Assembly (NCBI RefSeq): GCF_019112545.1
Contig: NW_025064895.1
Coordinates: 674,049-738,048 of the forward strand
Length of the DNA stretch: 64,000 nt
Source of the DNA: Guyanagaster necrorhizus
Taxonomy: Eukaryota; Basidiomycota; Agaricomycetes; Agaricales; Physalacriaceae
Direction: 5' to 3'
The notes below the pieces were generated by a model. The model was not told the origin of the DNA. It worked only from the letters and a program-made list of their open reading frames with translations, and searched no databases. A program made the position numbers and the translations under genes. How positions within the stretch are numbered: the stretch's first letter is position 1; the number at the start of each line of letters is the position of its first letter. Below are positions 59,559-64,000 of this stretch, piece by piece.

Positions 59559-61158
59559 CTAAGCTCGAGACGTTTGGACGATAAAAACGAACAAAAACCT
59601 ATACAAAGCAAGAACCACAGAGAAGAATTTTCGACCAGTCAAAGGTTCATTTGTCCGAAGAACTCGTTCGTCCATGCACTCTGCACACTTTTGATTAGCG
59701 CTTGCTAAGGACTCTGCCAAAACATCATCGGCAACGCCGGACTCCATGTCGAAATCTTGAGCTCCGCCTTCATCTTTCAACGGAATGGTATTGCCAACCG
59801 AAAGTTTGCTTTTCTGCTCCATTATCACATCCAGCTGATGAAGACACCACCTCCAAGGACGAAGAAGACTCTTCTGCGCATACAAAAATGAAATCCGAGG
59901 TGGCCGACGCGATGCTGGAAGTGAATGAGTCTGAATGTTCGTTAGAAATTACTTCGGTGGACGATTGATCTCTGAAAGAAGCAGCAATTAGGATCAAAAA
60001 ACAAATAGTAGAGACGACAACCCACTCGTTGTCAAGGTTAAGAACTGCTTCCTCGAGCTCCTTCTCTTCCTCGTATTCTCGCAGTGATTTTCGCAATAGA
60101 ACAATCTCGTCAGTAAGACGCGCCGTTTTGATCTCCAGACCAATAGCATCAGTCCCAAGTTCGATGAGTTTCTGGAAGAGGACCTCGTTGGTGGTCAGAA
60201 GCTTTACCAGATACTTGGCAAAGTCCAGATCCAGAGCCAATTGAGCGTTGACAACCCCTATTTCGACAGCTCTGTGTTGATAACCTTCCCATTCCGCCAC
60301 GAGCTTTCGTGATTCGCTGAGTTCGGTCTCTTAAATCTCGGATACGCCCTTTCAACGCTCTCATCGTCACTTGAGATCCATTCAGCACGATCTGCTTCAT
60401 TTCGCTTTCATATACGAGGCAGTTGACCTCGCACTCTAGGTGCGCCTCGTCTTGTGTCGCCTATATTCGTCTTCGGAAGTCATGAGTTTCACGTTAATAC
60501 CCCAAATGCGAGCCTCCAAATGGTCCACCTTCACCCGCGATGTGTCTAATTCCGTTCTCGCACGCTCGCCTAGGACAATTTCTGCTTCGCTTTCTGCCTT
60601 AAGTTGTTGGATTTCAGCCTGTGAAGTGGACTTATGGTTGTCGAAAATCGTCTCCAGCGCCATTAGGTGTTGCGTCAACTGGTCTATCTTCGACTGAGAT
60701 TCCTCTCACAGCATCTTCTCCTTCTCGACCTTGGCGCTTAACAGGTTCTTATCGCCCAGCAGCTTCTTCTTCCGACTCTCGAGAATGGCAACTTGGTTGA
60801 TCGTGCTGCTCTTGGAGTCTCGTAATGACGCGATTAGTGACGTGACCTGTGTCTTCAACTCCAGAATTTCCGAGTCCCTCTCCTTCTGCATAGCGCAAGC
60901 GCGTTTGTCCAACTCGGCCGCCGTATCCTTGTAGTCTAGAGAGGCGTTCGCCAACTGTGGGAACTGGGACGAAGGATTACTGACGGCCAAGACGAGCCTA
61001 CGGTTGCTCTCCTCTAAGCCAGAGATCTTGTCCATCAGTTCAGCTACTATTCTTTGGTGCGAGGCTATGAGATCATCCTTTCCCTGCATCAGATCGGCCC
61101 TCTCCTTCCTGCACGTCTCTTCTTTCTCTTCGTAGATTTGTAGCTTCTTTTCAAGCAA
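59559..61158 (-). pseudogene. Broken coiled-coil protein gene
   Basis: Three minus-strand frames follow each other and together read as one long coiled coil: LEESNRRLVLAVSNPSSQFP, ILELKTQVTSLIASLRDSKS, then after an in-frame stop (60706) EESQSKIDQLTQHLMALETI, then a shift near 60460 to EAHLECEVNCLVYESEMKQI, and another near 60325 to ETELSESRKLVAEWEGYQHR. One stop and at least two frameshifts cannot be spliced away. Heptad patterns persist across the breaks, so the decay is recent. The 5' end toward 61158 is lost or unclear; a copia LTR begins 250 bases further. The original function is unknown; the layout resembles the neighbouring RING/coiled-coil gene only in general. Confidence 0.55.
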
Positions 61159-61407
61159 TACGATTTTGACATCGACATCTCAAGCTACAAGAAAGAAACT
61201 TGCCCATGTTGAAGTGCCTTTGACAAGCGCAGCATGCAGGCCGATAATAATAGCACGTATTGAGCGATTCAGCTTAAAATCGTAACAAGCATATCTTGCA
61301 GTAAAAATGTCCTAAGTAAATGAAATCAATAAGATAGTTAGCTTGTACTCAAAACATGACTCCACTCACCATATGGGATGCAGACAGGCTCTTGTAGCTC
61401 TTGCAGA
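61159..61407. other. Spacer between the coiled-coil pseudogene and the LTR
   Basis: On the minus strand the sequence has GT and AG ends like an intron (about 61376 down to 61312), so it may be the 5' part of the broken gene. No protein match. Confidence 0.3.
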
Positions 61408-61616
61408 TGTTGTAAGTAGAGAGCAGAGTAATGTAACAGAGAACTAGAATTAGCCTCTCGAGAGAGAAACGTTCTACTTAAATACATTTCGTATTACTTC
61501 GAGATCTTTCTACGAGATACTAAATAAGTCCGGATCACGATCCAAGTCAGCTGCCGCTGACTGGCATCGTATCTTCGAGTACGTTCTCGTACTCGCTCGG
61601 GATTGCTATCCCAACA
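61408..61616 (-). repeat. LTR of the copia element, 209 bp
   Basis: Ends with TGTTG/CAACA inverted repeats. It follows directly on a polypurine tract (plus strand CTCCCCCTCAATTC, 61617-61630, read as GAATTGAGGGGGAG on the element strand). A TATTTAAG promoter-like box lies inside at about 61481. The inner end is inferred from the inverted repeat and is less sure than the outer one. Confidence 0.65.
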
Positions 61617-61623
61617 CTCCCCC

Positions 61624-64000
61624 TCAATTCCGAGTTCCTAGAATACCTGCAGATAGATACTCATGTAATGGTCTTGGTAGGCCTTTAGTGAATATATCCG
61701 CTAAGTTCTCTTCTGATGCGCAGTGCTGAACTTTGACTTCGTTTGAAGCCATGCGCTCACGAACAAAGTGGTGCCGTATGTCTATATGCTTTGATCGAGC
61801 ATGGAATATAGGGTTCTCGGCGAATTTGATTGCTGATTGATTGTCGACGAAAATAGTCGTCGCTTTGTAAGGTGGCAATCCTAATTCGGTTAAGAGTGCT
61901 CGTAGCCAAATTACTTCCCAGGTTGTGTGTGCAAGGCCCATATATTCTGCTTCCATAGTGGATAAGGCTACGGTAGGCTGTTTCTTTGAACTCCAAGTAA
62001 CAGCTCCCCCTGCATAGGTACAGACATAACCAGATGTTGATCTTCTATCTGTTCTGTCTTCTCCCCAGTCTGAGTCTGAATAAGGTATCAGCTCATCCAT
62101 AGTCCCTCCATATGTGATTCCGAAGTCTAGAGTTCCCTTCAGATAGCGGAAAACTCGCTTCAAGGCTGTGACATGCTCAGCAGCCGGATTCTACACGTAC
62201 TTGCTTAATTCGGTGACAGCATGTGCAATGTCGGGCCGGGATCCATTGGCCGCATACATTAGTGATCCGACACCAGTATGGTAATATTGCCTGGTGGCTG
62301 TGTCAACACCTTGTGGGTCTTCTGTTGGAATTTTCTCTAGCCATACATTTGGGTCCATAGGCATTTTGACCAGTTTGCAGTCATTCATGCCCATTTGCTC
62401 AAGTACTTTGAGAATATATGCCTTCTGAGATAGAGTGATAGTGCTCTTGTCCCTATTCCTGTCTATCTTCATGCTCAATATATATTGAATCTCCCCCATG
62501 TCTGTGACATTTAGCTTCTTCTTAAGCTCTTCTTTCATTTTAGACATAGTTTCATCATCTGGGGCAAGTAATGTCATGTCATCAACATGTACAGCTACGA
62601 TTATGGGACCAGAACTCATTTGTCTGATGTACACACATTGATCACTGATCAATCTGATGTATCCAAGTCCCAAAAATGTAGCATTTAATTTGTCATTTCA
62701 AACTTGGCCAGATTGCTTGAGTCTGTACAATGTTAATTTGAGGTGTGCCACTTTTTCACTCCCATCTGAATATTCAGGTGGCTGTGCCATATAAATGGAT
62801 TCATTGAGTTTACTATTTAAGTAAGCTCCAACAACGTCTATTCCATGAATGATTAGGTTTCTTTGAGTGGCAATTGCTATGAGTAGGCGAAATGTGTCCA
62901 GCCTGACAACTGGTGCATATGTCTCAAAGAAATCAATGCCAGGTACCTGTAAAAATCCTTTTGCAACAAGTCTGGCCTTGTACCTGGTGATTTTCCCATC
63001 ACCATCTCTTTTCAATCTGTAAGTCCACTTGCAATCCACAAGTGATCTGTCTTTGGGTAATTCTTTCAGTTGCCATGTGCTTAGGGAAGTCAATAGATTG
63101 TATTCTTCATCCATTGCTTTCTTTCAATGATGCCAGTCTGGCCTTGTTTTGGCTTCTTCAAGGCTTAATGGCTCATCACTGAGATTGTCTGCAGTTTCCC
63201 CAATGCATGCATAGTCTATTGCAACATTTACGGCTTCCAAAGATGATTCTTCTGAGGTACGCTGTTGTTCCAATGTTTTCACAGCTTGTACACTTGGATT
63301 ATAAAGTGTCTGGTAACTCAGTTGAGTCTTTAATGCAATCCAGACCGATTTGTTGCATGGCTCGATCACTTTCTCATGCTATATTGGAAAATTTGATTTG
63401 ATCGATGACACATCAGGGGCTATTTCCCCTTTTGGTTCGACATTTCCAGCATCCACGGAATTGTCTGAAATGCCATCATTTCAATCTGGAGTCTGCTTGA
63501 CTTTGCTCCTTGACTCCCTCTCGAGCAACGAAGAGTGGGAGACTATATAGTCAGTGTCTATAGGCTCTGTAGTGTTGTTTTCAGGGAATATAACATTTCT
63601 TGAGGTCTGAATCTGCCTGGTTTGAGGGTTATAATATCTCCAGGCCCTGGATTCATCTGTAAGACCTGTGAAAATAAATTCCCTTGACTTTGGGTCCAGT
63701 TTTGACCTCTTGTTATCTTGCTGCAACATCCAGCACTTTACTCCGAATTCCTGAAGTGCTGAAATATCTGGTTTCATGCCCTGAAACACTTCTTCTGGGG
63801 TTAGATCATTCTTGATGGCCCTGGTTGGTGATCGGTTTTTCAAATATGTGGCATATGCCACTGCCTCAGGCCATAGAAACTTCAGTAGGTGATGTTCTTC
63901 TAGCATGGCATGTGCATGCTCCACAAGAGTCCGATTTATTTTCTCAGCAACTCCGTTTTGAGATGGAGAGTATGCTGCAGTCAATTCCAACTGTATGCTA
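61624..64000 (-). pseudogene. Copia pol polyprotein with five in-frame stop codons
   Basis: Integrase part: AAYSPSQNGVAEKINRTLVE and LKNRSPTRAIKNDLTPEEVF. Reverse transcriptase: MDEEYNLLTSLSTWQLKELP, WTYRLKRDGDGKITRYKARL, YAPVVRLDTFRLLIAIAT, and VAVHVDDMTLLAPDD with the catalytic Asp pair. RNase H: YSDSDWGEDRTDRRSTSGYV, LSTMEAEYMGLAHTTWEVIW, IFVDNQSAIKFAENPIFHAR. Stops in frame lie at 63481, 63379, 63124, 62698 and 62191. Three replace residues that are conserved in copia elements: Trp before KKAMDEEY, Trp after LKQSGQV, and Gln before NPAAEHV. No frameshift was seen, so the copy was disabled mainly by point changes. Confidence 0.88.

Larger units (their letters stand above)
61408..64000 (-). 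mobile_element. Ty1/copia LTR retrotransposon, 3' part, cut by the window edge
   Basis: Read on the minus strand from 64000: integrase C-terminal part, reverse transcriptase, RNase H, polypurine tract and LTR. The order integrase before reverse transcriptase defines Ty1/copia. The 5' LTR, gag and protease lie beyond the window. Flanking the LTR on the host side is GCAGA (61403-61407), the candidate half of a 5-bp target duplication. Confidence 0.92.

Overview
The window is fungal nuclear DNA, most likely from a wood- or litter-decaying mushroom (Agaricomycetes, Basidiomycota). Reasons: nearly every protein gene is split by 45-65 nt GT-AG introns, some exons are under 20 nt, intergenic gaps are short, and there is a basidiomycete-style set of plant-cell-wall and secreted enzymes. 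Exon limits given here were worked out by hand from splice signals and reading frame, so single junctions may be off.

Left part (1-15 kb): the 3' end of a response-regulator (probably hybrid histidine kinase) gene, a small mariner-type MITE, ribosomal protein uL5/RPL11 (minus), a GH7 cellobiohydrolase without a cellulose-binding domain, a very intron-rich GH35 beta-galactosidase, a HIRIP3-like histone-chaperone gene (minus), a CpG-free AT-rich island of about 950 bp, and a secreted class-3 lipase (minus).

Middle (15-30 kb): a gene-poor, decayed region. It holds three unrecognised small intron-rich genes that may be related, two tandem broken copies of a GT61 glycosyltransferase gene, and one possible small CxxC protein.

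Right half (30-59 kb): an intronless F-box gene, an MFS phosphate/glycerophosphodiester-type transporter, a GH16 glucanase with a 9-nt exon, an RXT3-like Rpd3L-complex gene with tandemly duplicated short exons and long Arg/Pro/Glu repeats, two intron-containing tRNA genes (Glu-CTC, Gly-TCC), a gene with four C2HC zinc-finger-like repeats, a LaeA-like methyltransferase, a SHE3-like coiled-coil gene, a RING/coiled-coil/tail-anchor gene with an apparent frameshift, and a small secreted protein of a fungal family.

Right edge (59-64 kb): a frameshifted coiled-coil pseudogene followed by a Ty1/copia retrotransposon on the minus strand. The element runs off the window and carries five in-frame stops; three of them sit at conserved Trp or Gln positions and fit C-to-T/G-to-A transitions.

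The enzymes (GH7, GH35, GH16, lipase, transporter) fit a saprotroph, but the genes are not arranged as one cluster. I saw no clear new multi-gene system. The most unusual features are the CpG-free island, the exon-duplication array in the RXT3 gene, the small-gene group and the four-finger C2HC gene.
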